Below, one piece after another: positions 14,598 to 21,223 of a stretch of 21,223 nt of DNA. The position numbers and the translations under genes were made by a program. Source of the stretch: Villigracilis sp900696595 (GTDB lineage: Bacteria; Chloroflexota; Anaerolineae; Anaerolineales; Villigracilaceae); contig SZPH01000053.1 in assembly GCA_030263615.1 (NCBI GenBank), positions 1 through 21,223 of the forward strand. The letters run 5' to 3'. Positions within the stretch are counted from its first letter, which is position 1, and every line of letters starts with the position of its first letter. The notes under the pieces are model-generated. The model did no database searches. It was not told the origin of the DNA and saw only the letters and a program-made list of their open reading frames with translations.

Positions 14598-15020
14598 ATG
14601 CCCCAACCCCTATTCTCCGGCTTGATCGTGGACGAGGACGGCAACCCCGTCCAGACCGCCTCCATCGGCAACGAACCCGCTTATGTGGTGGACGATGCCG
14701 GATTCAAACGCCACATCCCCTCCGAGCAGGTGGATCGCGCCGTGTTGAACCAGATGGCGGAGATGATGAAGGGCAGCGAAGACCTGCTCTCGAAGGAAGC
14801 CGCCAAAATGCTCGGGCAGGACGATCCGTTCTCGAAGGCGATGATCGAAAACCAGTTGAAGAACATCGAAAAGCAATTCGACGCCATTCTGCAAACCGGT
14901 TTCCCCGAAGATATGAAGGCGTATCTTGGGATGATGGGTTTCCGGGTCGTGATTAACCATCACGGCGAGGTCTTGCGGGTGGAACAGCCGGGGATCGCGG
15001 GGGACGAAGGAGGAGAATAG
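14598..15020 (+). CDS. hypothetical protein, not recognised
   Basis: A 140-residue soluble acidic protein starting at ATG 14598. The frame is open 21 codons further upstream, but those codons lie in the palindromic repeat and are unlikely to be coding. Visible features: an N-terminal beta-rich segment with DEDGNPVQTASIGNEPAYVVDD, then RHIPSEQVDRAV, a helical middle (about 50-110) with charged heptad-like spacing (LKNIEKQFDAILQTG), and a C-terminal strand pair FRVVINHHGEVLRV. There are no Cys residues, no signal peptide and no membrane segment. Codon use matches the neighbours. No Shine-Dalgarno precedes it, and the repeat forms its entire upstream region. I do not recognise the family. Confidence 0.75.
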   Translation: MPQPLFSGLIVDEDGNPVQTASIGNEPAYVVDDAGFKRHIPSEQVDRAVLNQMAEMMKGSEDLLSKEAAKMLGQDDPFSKAMIENQLKNIEKQFDAILQTGFPEDMKAYLGMMGFRVVINHHGEVLRVEQPGIAGDEGGE

Positions 15021-15025
15021 CGATT

Positions 15026-15073
15026 TGACAATTTTTCAACCGGATTGAAAAATTGTCAGGGGTCTGTTATACT
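15026..15073 (+). promoter_or_regulatory. promoter of the ATPase gene with 14-bp inverted-repeat operator
   Basis: -35 TTGAAA (15045-15050), a 17-base spacer, -10 TATACT (15068-15073), then six bases to ATG 15080: a leaderless arrangement. A perfect 14-bp inverted repeat, tgacaatttttcaa (15026-15039) with its complement (15045-15058) around ccgga, covers the -35 box. There is no T-run on either side, so an operator is more likely than a terminator, although the stem could also shield the end of the upstream message. Confidence 0.6.
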
Positions 15074-15079
15074 CCCTTT

Positions 15080-16243
15080 ATGATTACTCGCGCCATTGCG
15101 CCCCAAATTCTCAGCGCCGCCAAAAAGTACCCATTTGTCGGGCTGGTCGGTCCGCGCCAATCGGGTAAAACAACCCTGGCAAAGGCGCTCTTTCCAGACT
15201 ACGCTTACATCTCTCTCGAAAACCTAGATGTTCGCACATACGCCCAGCAGGATCCGCGCGGATTCCTCGCAGACTACCAAAGCCGCTGCATCTTCGACGA
15301 GGTCCAGAAGGTCCCAGAGTTGTTCTCCTACCTTCAGGAGGCAGGCGATCAAAAAGAGATGGGACGTTACATCCTGACCGGTTCGCAAAACTTCCTGCTC
15401 CATCGTCATATATCTCAATCCCTGTCGGGGCGGATCGCCCTTTTTACAGTTCACCCGTTTTCCAGGGGCGAGTTGAGCGGCGCGTCGCTCGGATACGACC
15501 AGCCGGAAGGTTATATGTTCATGGGGATGTACCCGCCGATTCACGATCGCAACATCCCGCCGACGAACTGGTACTCGAATTACATCCAGACCTATATCGA
15601 ACGCGACCTGCGCGACCTGACTCAGATCACGCAACTTTCCACATTCCAGGTCTTCGTCAAATTGTGCGCCGGACGCATCGGGCAGTTATTGAACTTCTCT
15701 TCCCTGGCGCGGGATTGTGGAATCTCCCATAATACGGCAAGGGCATGGCTGTCATTGCTGGAGACGGGGTATCTTGTATTTCTCCTCCGCCCATATTACC
15801 GGAATTTCAACAAACGCCTTGTCAAGATGCCGAAACTGTATTTTTACGACACCGGGCTCGCCGCAGCGCTCCTAGGCGTTCAATCTGCGGATCAGTTGAG
15901 ATCCCATTACCTGCGGGGAGAGTTGTTCGAGAATTTCGTCCTGACCGAATACCTGAAACACAACGCCAACGCGCAAGCCGGCCTCGAATTCTTCTTCTGG
16001 AGGGATCAAACCGGGCGCGAAGTGGACCTGCTGGCTGAAGGCGGTTCAGCCCTTTCCGCGGTCGAAATAAAATCGGGGAAGACCATCGCCGACGATTACA
16101 CCCGCGACCTGGTCTATTTGAAATCCATCCACTCGGATGCGGCGCGGAATTTGAACCCGCTTGTAATCTTTGGGGGGCAGGGCAGACAAACGCGATCCGG
16201 CATTCCCATCCGAAGCTGGACTGAAATTCCGGCGTTCAAATAG
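15080..16243 (+). CDS. AAA+ ATPase of the AAA_14/DUF4143 family
   Basis: A 387-residue protein. The P-loop GPRQSGKT (24-31), Walker B CIFDE (70-74) and sensor-like ILTGSQNF (98-105) form the AAA domain. A winged-helix segment follows (about 203-236, SLARDCGISHNTARAWL). The C-terminal DUF4143 part carries a nuclease-like arrangement: E281 or E284 in GELFENF, D316 in REVDLL, and E329-I330-K331 in AVEIKSGK, which resembles the PD-(D/E)XK core. These proteins are widespread, patchily distributed and of unknown function. The real start is ATG 15080 rather than TTG 15053, since the TTG lies in the operator and upstream of the -10. It stands alone, convergent with the CoA-binding gene 35 bp away; no toxin or partner gene adjoins it. 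Confidence 0.92.
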   Translation: MITRAIAPQILSAAKKYPFVGLVGPRQSGKTTLAKALFPDYAYISLENLDVRTYAQQDPRGFLADYQSRCIFDEVQKVPELFSYLQEAGDQKEMGRYILTGSQNFLLHRHISQSLSGRIALFTVHPFSRGELSGASLGYDQPEGYMFMGMYPPIHDRNIPPTNWYSNYIQTYIERDLRDLTQITQLSTFQVFVKLCAGRIGQLLNFSSLARDCGISHNTARAWLSLLETGYLVFLLRPYYRNFNKRLVKMPKLYFYDTGLAAALLGVQSADQLRSHYLRGELFENFVLTEYLKHNANAQAGLEFFFWRDQTGREVDLLAEGGSALSAVEIKSGKTIADDYTRDLVYLKSIHSDAARNLNPLVIFGGQGRQTRSGIPIRSWTEIPAFK

Positions 16244-16278
16244 AAATCAACGTCCCTTTACCCAGCGGGAAGCGGAAG

Positions 16279-16770
16279 TTAGTTCGCGCTCATAAACCCG
16301 AGCAACTTCCACAATCCGCGCATAAATTTATGGCCGCCGTCGGGGTTCAAAAACTGGTTTGGGCAGGAGCCGGGGATGACGGCGATGCCGTTGGCTTTGC
16401 ACGCCTCCACCGCCGATTGCGAGACGCTGGTCATGCCCGCCGCGAGGCCGGGCTTGATTCCCATCATGCAGTGCATCCAAACCTGTTTGATCCCTAAATC
16501 CACACACTGTTGGACGATTTGATCCGTCACTTTGGGGTTGGCGAGGATGAAGACCGCGTCCGGCTTGGAGGGAAGGGAGGCCAGGTCGGGGTAACAGGCG
16601 TCGCCGTGGAAAGAAGCGATGCGCGGGTTGACGGCGAAGACTTCGTACCCGGCATCCTTGAATTTTTGATACGCCATGTTGCATCCCGTCTCGCGCTTGT
16701 CCGAGACGCCCACCACGGCGATCTTTTTTTGGGCAAAAAAATCCTGAACCAAATTATCGAGTTTTGCCAT
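16279..16770 (-). CDS. CoA-binding domain protein (YccU-like)
   Basis: A 163-residue single-domain Rossmann protein of the CoA_binding_2 family. Strand 1 and the glycine loop are KIAVVGVSDKRETGCNMAYQ (15-34 region), then YEVFAVNPR (42-50), DAVFILANP, QVWMHCMMG and GIAVIPGSCPNQF. This domain is homologous to the succinyl-CoA synthetase alpha N-terminal domain and the acyl-CoA synthetase CoA-binding domain. The stand-alone form's biological role is not established. Its start ATG (16768-16770) has AAGGAGA upstream, and a good promoter lies about 40 nt farther. It is divergent from the CADD-like gene. Confidence 0.92.
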   Translation of the reverse strand: MAKLDNLVQDFFAQKKIAVVGVSDKRETGCNMAYQKFKDAGYEVFAVNPRIASFHGDACYPDLASLPSKPDAVFILANPKVTDQIVQQCVDLGIKQVWMHCMMGIKPGLAAGMTSVSQSAVEACKANGIAVIPGSCPNQFLNPDGGHKFMRGLWKLLGFMSAN

Positions 16771-16815
16771 TGGAAATCTCCTTTTGCGCGATTCCCTTGC
16801 ATTTCATTAAGATTC

Positions 16816-16844
16816 ATTATAGGCGGGTATTCCGCGCTTATAAA
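16816..16844 (-). promoter_or_regulatory. promoter of the CoA-binding gene
   Basis: On the minus strand: TTTATA (16844-16839), 17 bases, perfect TATAAT (16821-16816). The leader to the ATG is about 40 nt and contains a Shine-Dalgarno. Confidence 0.6.
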
Positions 16845-16935
16845 GTGACATCCATCCTGTCAGAGCAGTAACTTAATTTAAAGACTGAGCCAGACACGAT
16901 ATAAGTTCGATCTCTCACAGACGGGTCGGAAAATC

Positions 16936-16964
16936 CTGACAGTTTATCGAATTTGGAGTAATAT
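16936..16964 (+). promoter_or_regulatory. promoter of the CADD-like gene
   Basis: CTGACA (16936-16941), 17 bases, TAATAT (16959-16964). Expected start near 16971, with AAAGGAGA (16987-16994) four bases before ATG 16999. The 228-bp region 16771-16998 holds this and the divergent promoter and no gene. Confidence 0.6.
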
Positions 16965-16998
16965 TGTCCAAATTTCCCTTAAACGTAAAGGAGACCCC

Positions 16999-17583
16999 AT
17001 GAAACACAACCTTGATTCGATTCTTGAAAGATGGAACCTGCTCAAGCATCCGTTCTACCAGGCATGGAGCGCGGGCGAACTGCCGGTGGAGGCGCTGCAA
17101 GTCTATGCCCGCGAATACGGGAATTTCATCGAAACACTGCCGCTCGGCTGGCAGACCCTGAACGACCCTGAAACCGCCCAGGAAGAACGCGAACACGCGG
17201 AACTATGGAAGGACTTCACAGCGGCCGTCGGTGGAAGTAGTGGAGACGCCTCGCTCGATCAGTCCGTGCGCCTGACAAAAGCATCGGAGGAATTGTTTTC
17301 ATCCCCTGCCTCGGCGCTCGGCGCGCTCTACGCCTTTGAAGCGCAGCAACCCGCCACCGCCAAATCCAAATTGGACGGCTTGCGCGAACGGTATCGCTTC
17401 CCGCAGGCTGTGGAGCCTTATTTTGAAGTCCACTCCGCGAACGGGCACGAAGCGGAAAAGGTACTGCGCCGCTTGAACGACCTCCCGGCAGACGAACGGG
17501 AAGTTGCCCTTGCCGCCTGCGAGCGCATGGCGGAATCGCTCTGGGATGCGCTGACAGGCATCCATGAAGCAGCCTGCTCGTAA
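16999..17583 (+). CDS. CADD/PqqC-like heme-oxygenase-fold protein, candidate self-sacrificing p-aminobenzoate synthase
   Basis: A 194-residue all-helical protein of the TENA/PqqC/CADD superfamily. By remembered comparison with Chlamydia CADD, HPFYQAWSAGELPVEALQVYA (17-37 region) aligns with its first helix, placing Y20 at the sacrificed Tyr27. ALYAFEAQQP aligns with the segment holding metal ligand Glu142 (here E114), and K124, ten residues on, falls at Lys152. Other metal ligands are plausibly H66, an acidic residue at 58-63, H145 and H150. The loop between the last two is two residues shorter than in CADD, so the Asp178 equivalent is uncertain. CADD makes p-aminobenzoate for folate from its own Tyr. 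The alternative is a related iron redox enzyme. Well-placed promoter and Shine-Dalgarno; it is a single-gene unit with its own terminator. Confidence 0.9.
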   Translation: MKHNLDSILERWNLLKHPFYQAWSAGELPVEALQVYAREYGNFIETLPLGWQTLNDPETAQEEREHAELWKDFTAAVGGSSGDASLDQSVRLTKASEELFSSPASALGALYAFEAQQPATAKSKLDGLRERYRFPQAVEPYFEVHSANGHEAEKVLRRLNDLPADEREVALAACERMAESLWDALTGIHEAACS

Positions 17584-17627
17584 CAGGCATCCATCTCCAC
17601 GAAACCAACCCGCGCGAACTTACCAAG

Positions 17628-17658
17628 AAGCGGTTTGCCCAACGGCGAGCCGCTTTTT
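17628..17658 (+). terminator. intrinsic terminator after the CADD-like gene
   Basis: aagcgg (17628-17633) pairs with ccgctt (17650-17655), with an inner gcc/ggc pairing, and the stem runs into ttttt (17654-17658). It isolates the gene from htpG. Confidence 0.65.
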
Positions 17659-17774
17659 GTGTGCAGCGTCTTTAGCGGCAGCCTTCGGGATGTCTTATCC
17701 AATTGTCTCTTATGCAATTTTTACGCAAGCCGGATATAAAATGGGAAACCTTCATCTCCATAAGGCAGGCAACA

Positions 17775-19631
17775 ATGACAGATAACGCCCCCCGGCAATT
17801 CAATTTCAAGGCAGAGACCAAACAGTTACTTCACATTCTGATCCATTCGCTCTATAAAGACCGCGAAGTTTTCCTGCGCGAACTGATCTCGAACGCTTCG
17901 GACGCGATCAACCGTCTGCGCTTTGAAATGCTGACGACGCCGGACGCGCTCGACCCGCAGGCGGAACTTAAAATTCACATCACGGCGGATAAGGACAACC
18001 GCACGCTGACGATCACGGATACGGGCATCGGCATGACCCATGATGAGATCGTGGATCACCTCGGCACCATCGCGCAATCGAGCGCGCGGAAATTTCTGGA
18101 AGCGGCGAAGGAAAAGGGGCAGGACGCTTCAGGCATGATCGGTCAATTCGGGGTGGGGTTTTATTCGGTCTTCATGGTCGCGGAGTGGGTGCGCGTCACG
18201 TCGCGTTCCTTCCGCCCGGAGGCGCAGGCGGTGACCTGGTACGCAACCGGCGACGATTCCTATGAAGTCAGCCCCGCCGAAATGAACGAACGCGGCACGC
18301 GGGTCGAGATCAAACTCAAGGAAGATGCGGCGGAATTTGCGGAGGAATACCGCATCAAGAACATCGTCCACAAACATTCGGACTACATCGGCTTTCCCAT
18401 TTATGTCGGAAGCGAGGAAAAGCCGGTCAATAAACAAACTTCGCTTTGGCGCACGGCGCGGAACGAAATCAAAGAGGAAGATTACAAGGACTTCTACCGC
18501 CAGACCACGCTGGATTTTGAAGACCCGCTCCTGCGCATCCACATGGTCACGGACGCGCCGGTGCAGTTGTACGCCCTGCTCTATCTGCCCGCCAGGTCCG
18601 AGCGGAATATGTTCTCGCTCCGCAAGGACGACGGTTTGAAACTGTACTCGCGCAACATTTTGATTGACGAATACAACAAGGATTTGCTCCCGGAATATTT
18701 GCGCTTCGTTCAAGGCGTTGTGGATTCGGAAGACCTGCCGCTCAACGTCTCGCGCGAGACTGTTCAATCCAGCGGGTTGATGCCGAAGTTGAAGAAAGTA
18801 TTGACCAATCAGGTCGTCAAGGAATTGGAGAATCTGGCGAAGAAGGAGGCGGAAAAATACAACTCCTTCTGGGGGGAATTTGGCGCGTATCTCAAACAGG
18901 GGATCGCCGCCAACCCGGCGGAGGCGGATGTCATCGCGCCTCTTTTGCGCTTCAAGACGAATCTGCATCCTGAAACCTGGTCCTCGCTGGAAGAGTACGT
19001 CTCGCGCATGAAGGACGGGCAGACGGTCATCCATTATCTTGTGAGCGAAGACTCCAAATCTGCGCTGAGGAGTCCGCATTTGGATTCGTTCCACGCCAAA
19101 GGGTTGGAGGTGATCCTGCTGACCGAGCCGATGGACTCGTTCATGCTGATGGGCTTGCGCAAGTTCAAGGATTACGAGTTGAAAAGCGTCGCCGGGGCGG
19201 ATGCGGATGGCGAGGACCCGGCCCGGGCGGAGTCTGAGGCGGAAAAAATTCCCGAAGAGGATTTCAACGCGTTGATCGGGCGCTTCAAGCGGGTGTTGGG
19301 CGAGCGGGTGGCGGACGTGCGCGCGAGTAAACGGCTGGTGCAATCTGTGGCGCGGCTGGCGGACGCGGACTCGAATTCCAATCCCGATTTGCAACGGGTG
19401 TATAAATATCTCGGCAGGGAATACGAGATTCCAAAGAAGGTTTTGGAGTTGAATCCTTCGCATGAAGTTTTGAAAAACCTGCTCAAACTGCAAGCGGATT
19501 CGGAGTTGGGGGACATCGTCATCGAGCAGATCTTCGACAGCGCCCTGCTGGTGGAGGGCATCCATCCCGACCCGTCGTCCATGGCGCCGCGCGTGCAACG
19601 GATCATCGAAGCGGCGCTGGCTGGAAAATAA
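17775..19631 (+). CDS. htpG: molecular chaperone HtpG (Hsp90)
   Basis: A 618-residue bacterial Hsp90, an ATP-driven dimeric chaperone in the cytosol. The GHKL ATPase domain shows ELISNASDA (36-44, with catalytic E36 and Mg ligand N40), DTGIGM (82-87, with adenine-contacting D82) and GQFGVGFYS (123-131). The middle domain includes LPLNVSRE and the catalytic-loop arginine region; the C-terminal dimerisation domain extends to the end. Length is normal. ATG 17775 gives the family start MTDN...FKAETKQLLHILIHSLY; a TTG at 17703 is discarded. A weak AGGCAGG precedes it. A TATAAAAT at 17735-17742 may be the -10, but no -35 or CIRCE-type heat-shock operator was found. Confidence 0.97.
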   Translation: MTDNAPRQFNFKAETKQLLHILIHSLYKDREVFLRELISNASDAINRLRFEMLTTPDALDPQAELKIHITADKDNRTLTITDTGIGMTHDEIVDHLGTIAQSSARKFLEAAKEKGQDASGMIGQFGVGFYSVFMVAEWVRVTSRSFRPEAQAVTWYATGDDSYEVSPAEMNERGTRVEIKLKEDAAEFAEEYRIKNIVHKHSDYIGFPIYVGSEEKPVNKQTSLWRTARNEIKEEDYKDFYRQTTLDFEDPLLRIHMVTDAPVQLYALLYLPARSERNMFSLRKDDGLKLYSRNILIDEYNKDLLPEYLRFVQGVVDSEDLPLNVSRETVQSSGLMPKLKKVLTNQVVKELENLAKKEAEKYNSFWGEFGAYLKQGIAANPAEADVIAPLLRFKTNLHPETWSSLEEYVSRMKDGQTVIHYLVSEDSKSALRSPHLDSFHAKGLEVILLTEPMDSFMLMGLRKFKDYELKSVAGADADGEDPARAESEAEKIPEEDFNALIGRFKRVLGERVADVRASKRLVQSVARLADADSNSNPDLQRVYKYLGREYEIPKKVLELNPSHEVLKNLLKLQADSELGDIVIEQIFDSALLVEGIHPDPSSMAPRVQRIIEAALAGK

Positions 19632-19636
19632 AGGAG

Positions 19637-19658
19637 TCCAACGACTCCCATCGTTGGA
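19637..19658. repeat. hairpin after htpG
   Basis: tccaacga (19637-19644) pairs with tcgttgga (19651-19658), with a six-base loop. There is no T-run directly after; it is possibly a weak terminator or mRNA 3' stem. Confidence 0.5.
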
Positions 19659-19710
19659 TGCAAAAGTCGGGAGGCTTTTGAGACCGGAAATAGAGACAAG
19701 GAGACGCATC

Positions 19711-20079
19711 ATGAGTCCTGCGCGTTTATCGAAGGTCGAAGCGGGCGCGCGGATCGCGCTTGAGTTCAACGAGGCGTTCAACCGCCACGACGTCCCCGGC
19801 ATGATGAAGTTGACGACGGAGGATACCGTCTTCGAGAACACGCATCCCGCGCCGGATGGGACGAGGTACGCGGGCAAAGCCGACGTGACTCAATTTTGGG
19901 AGGGCTTCTTCCGCGAGTCGCCAAATGCCCGCATCGAGATCGAGGAAATCTTCGGCGTGGGGAATCATTGTGTGATGCGCTGGAAATATTCGTGGGGAGA
20001 CGGCCACATTCGCGGCGTGGATATCTTCAAGATTCGAGACGGACTCATCTGCGAGAAATTGTCTTATGTAAAGGGGTAA
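19711..20079 (+). CDS. SnoaL-like / NTF2-fold protein
   Basis: A 122-residue protein with the cone-shaped NTF2-like fold pattern: an N-terminal helix with FNEAFNRHDVPGMMKL, TEDTVFENTHPAPDGTRYAGKADVTQFWEGFF, then strands ARIEIEEIFGVGNHCVMRWKYSW, GVDIFKIRDGLICEKLSYV. The sequence corresponds to the SnoaL-like polyketide-cyclase/nuclear-transport-factor-2 group. Most such small bacterial proteins are unassigned in function and may act as isomerases, hydrolases or ligand binders. ATG 19711 is preferred over an upstream TTG because AAGGAG (19698-19703) sits seven bases in front. It is separated from htpG by a hairpin. Confidence 0.9.
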   Translation: MSPARLSKVEAGARIALEFNEAFNRHDVPGMMKLTTEDTVFENTHPAPDGTRYAGKADVTQFWEGFFRESPNARIEIEEIFGVGNHCVMRWKYSWGDGHIRGVDIFKIRDGLICEKLSYVKG

Positions 20080-20085
20080 ACGGGC

Positions 20086-20099
20086 GCGACAATTGTCGC
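20086..20099. promoter_or_regulatory. 14-bp perfect palindrome upstream of the lipoprotein gene
   Basis: gcgacaattgtcgc is self-complementary and lies one base before TTGACA (20101-20106), a perfect -35 hexamer. No matching -10 is found at 16-18 bp, so promoter function is uncertain; a TAAAAT at 20153-20158 is a separate -10 candidate. It could be an operator. Confidence 0.35.
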
Positions 20100-20214
20100 T
20101 TTGACATGCGCCGAAAAGACTTTTGTCACTTTCAGTTTGTTGTTCAAACCCATAAAATAGTCGAACCTGTTTGTGAAAACAGAAGAAGCATCCATCTCAG
20201 AAAAGGATATTGTC

Positions 20215-20964
20215 ATGAATGAAAAAACACGAATTTCGATCCTCCTCTTGTTGACGCTGTTCCTCTCCGCCTGCAACGCGCCCGCCGCCACGCCCACCGA
20301 CCCGCCCCCGCCGCCGCCGCCGACGGATACGCCGATCCCGCCCACTTCCACCTCCGAGCCGACTCCCACCGTTGACCCGCTCCTCTTCCGCGACGATTTC
20401 GACGGCAATCTCAAAGAAGGCTGGGCGTGGACGAACGAAGACGCCCGGTTCTATAGTTTTACAAACAATCCCGGCTGGCTGGAGATGAGCGCGCGTCCCG
20501 GCTACATCGGCGATGGGACTGTAACAAATCTCCTGTTGCGCAACGCGCCGGAGGGAAATTATGAGATCGAAACCCGCATGAATTTCGCGCCGAAGGGCAA
20601 CTTTCAGATCGGGGCGCTGGTGATCTACGAAAGCGGACCAAACTTTACGCAGTTCGGGCGCGCCTTCTGCGGTCCCTGCCCCGCCAAAGACGGTTACTAC
20701 TTCGACCTGTTCGTGGACGGCAATTTCGGCGGGGAAAACTTTGCCACCTCCATCGCTTCGGGAGATACTGTCTACCTGAGACTCCGCCGCGAAGGAAATA
20801 CCTATACCGGTTATGGCAGCGCAGATGGAACGAACTGGCAGGTGATCGGCGTTCATCAATCGCAGATGTCCGCAGGCTTTGTCGGTCTGACCGCCGCGCA
20901 GGCAAACGGCTCTCAACCCGGTCCCGCGCAATTCGACTACTTCATCATCACGGCGCTTCCATAA
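20215..20964 (+). CDS. secreted lipoprotein with DUF1349/concanavalin-like domain
   Basis: A 249-residue lipoprotein. A basic n-region and hydrophobic core lead to lipobox LSAC (17-20), so C20 is the lipidated residue. A Pro/Thr linker (about 26-55, including seven consecutive prolines) is followed by one globular domain (about 57-249): FRDDFDGNLKEGWAWTNED, EMSARPG, NLLLRNAPEGNYEIETRMNF, ALVIYES, and LRLRREGNTYTGYGSADGTNWQVIG. This is the sandwich of DUF1349 and beta-xylosidase C-terminal (concanavalin-like) domains that bind or frame glycans. The substrate is unknown. ATG 20215 follows AAAAGGA (20201-20207); an in-frame GTG at 20173 is discarded because it would precede the signal sequence. 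Confidence 0.9.
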   Translation: MNEKTRISILLLLTLFLSACNAPAATPTDPPPPPPPTDTPIPPTSTSEPTPTVDPLLFRDDFDGNLKEGWAWTNEDARFYSFTNNPGWLEMSARPGYIGDGTVTNLLLRNAPEGNYEIETRMNFAPKGNFQIGALVIYESGPNFTQFGRAFCGPCPAKDGYYFDLFVDGNFGGENFATSIASGDTVYLRLRREGNTYTGYGSADGTNWQVIGVHQSQMSAGFVGLTAAQANGSQPGPAQFDYFIITALP

Positions 20965-20970
20965 ATTAGC

Positions 20971-21127
20971 AACTCATGTTACGCACTTTTGCCATCCTCA
21001 CGAACCGTCCACGAATAAAGTCACGAATTCGCGAATGTTGGCGCGCCTATTCGTTTATTCGTGGACGGTCGCCGACTCATCCGCAAGCGTATTTCCTAAC
21101 CAAATGCCGCCTTGCGTAAGATGAGTT
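20971..21127. repeat. 157-bp nested foldback element in the terminal intergenic region
   Basis: The 259-bp stretch 20965-21223 holds no gene. Outer arms aactcatgttacgc (20971-20984) and gcgtaagatgagtt (21114-21127) are complementary at 13 of 14 positions. An inner perfect 16-bp pair, accgtccacgaataaa (21004-21019) and its complement (21054-21069), surrounds a 34-bp centre. It is non-coding and MITE-like or RNA-stem-like, and it runs directly into the terminal 98-bp repeat. Confidence 0.8.
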
Positions 21128-21223
21128 ATACTGAACACGGGTACAAATTGCGCTTTTGCCGAATGAAATTCTTAACGCCAGGTCGCAAAGACGCGAAGGG
21201 AAAACCCTTGAATCTTTGCGGCT
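21126..21223. repeat. 98-bp repeat, right copy of window-terminal inverted repeat
   Basis: Exact reverse complement of 2-99, including the internal hairpin. It may extend beyond the window: base 1 of the left copy has no counterpart here because the window ends. Confidence 0.9.

Noticed and set aside
15053..15079. Upstream TTG start for the ATPase
   Set aside because: The TTG lies within the inverted repeat and upstream of the -10 box, so it would not be in the mRNA from the predicted promoter.
15080..16243. AAA+/DUF4143 gene as part of a defence or toxin-antitoxin system
   Set aside because: It stands alone; neither neighbour is a toxin, nuclease partner or defence gene, so the claim is not supported.
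18129..19877. 582-codon open frame antisense to htpG
   Set aside because: Shadow of a fully conserved Hsp90 gene.
2..21223. Whole window as a transposon or integrative element bounded by the 98-bp inverted repeats
   Set aside because: It contains core housekeeping genes and no transposase or integrase, and the repeats coincide with the window ends, which fits an assembly break.

Overview
The window reads as a chromosomal segment of a moderately high-GC bacterium, most likely from Chloroflexota (Anaerolineae-like). No rRNA or marker tree is available, so this is inference. It rests on the gene order nusA-ylxR-infB-rbfA-DHH phosphoesterase-truB-ribF, a short IF2, several exported proteins with Pro/Thr-rich linkers, multiple L,D-transpeptidases, and dense short palindromic interspersed repeats between genes. 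No tRNA, rRNA, CRISPR array, transposase or phage gene was seen.

Layout. Positions 2-99 hold a repeat copied in inverted orientation at the far end. A minus-strand SAM methyltransferase (103-840) is divergent from the translation/transcription operon: nusA (1068), ylxR (2950), infB (3337), rbfA (5186), a DHH/DHHA1 phosphoesterase (5642), truB (6869), ribF (7934) and an overlapping NUDIX gene (8854). rimP, usually upstream of nusA, is missing; the nusA leader carries an intrinsic-terminator-like hairpin. A minus-strand FAD-dependent oxidoreductase (9303-10472) is divergent from three consecutive L,D-transpeptidase genes (10649-13739): one membrane-anchored and two with Tat-type signals. Next come a LURP-one/scramblase-like protein (13908), an unrecognised 140-aa protein (14598), and an AAA+/DUF4143-type ATPase (15080) with a promoter that overlaps a perfect inverted repeat. 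A minus-strand CoA-binding protein (16279-16770) is divergent from a CADD/PqqC-like di-metal protein (16999). htpG (17775), a SnoaL-like protein (19711) and a lipoprotein with a jelly-roll-type domain (20215) close the window.

How the genes work together. The first block is a housekeeping unit: NusA for elongation/termination, YlxR, IF2, RbfA and TruB for ribosome and tRNA function, the DHH enzyme for nanoRNA/pAp turnover, and RibF for FMN/FAD. The transpeptidase trio suggests 3-3 cross-linking or anchoring in the cell wall. The remaining genes are single-gene units with their own promoters.

Most notable observations: (i) the CADD-like protein keeps the Tyr and Lys equivalents of the self-sacrificing p-aminobenzoate synthase of Chlamydia; (ii) one transpeptidase has Asn in place of the His next to the catalytic Cys; (iii) several genes have a -10 box 6-7 nt before the ATG, suggesting leaderless mRNAs; (iv) at least three kinds of short foldback repeat sit between genes, some touching start sites.
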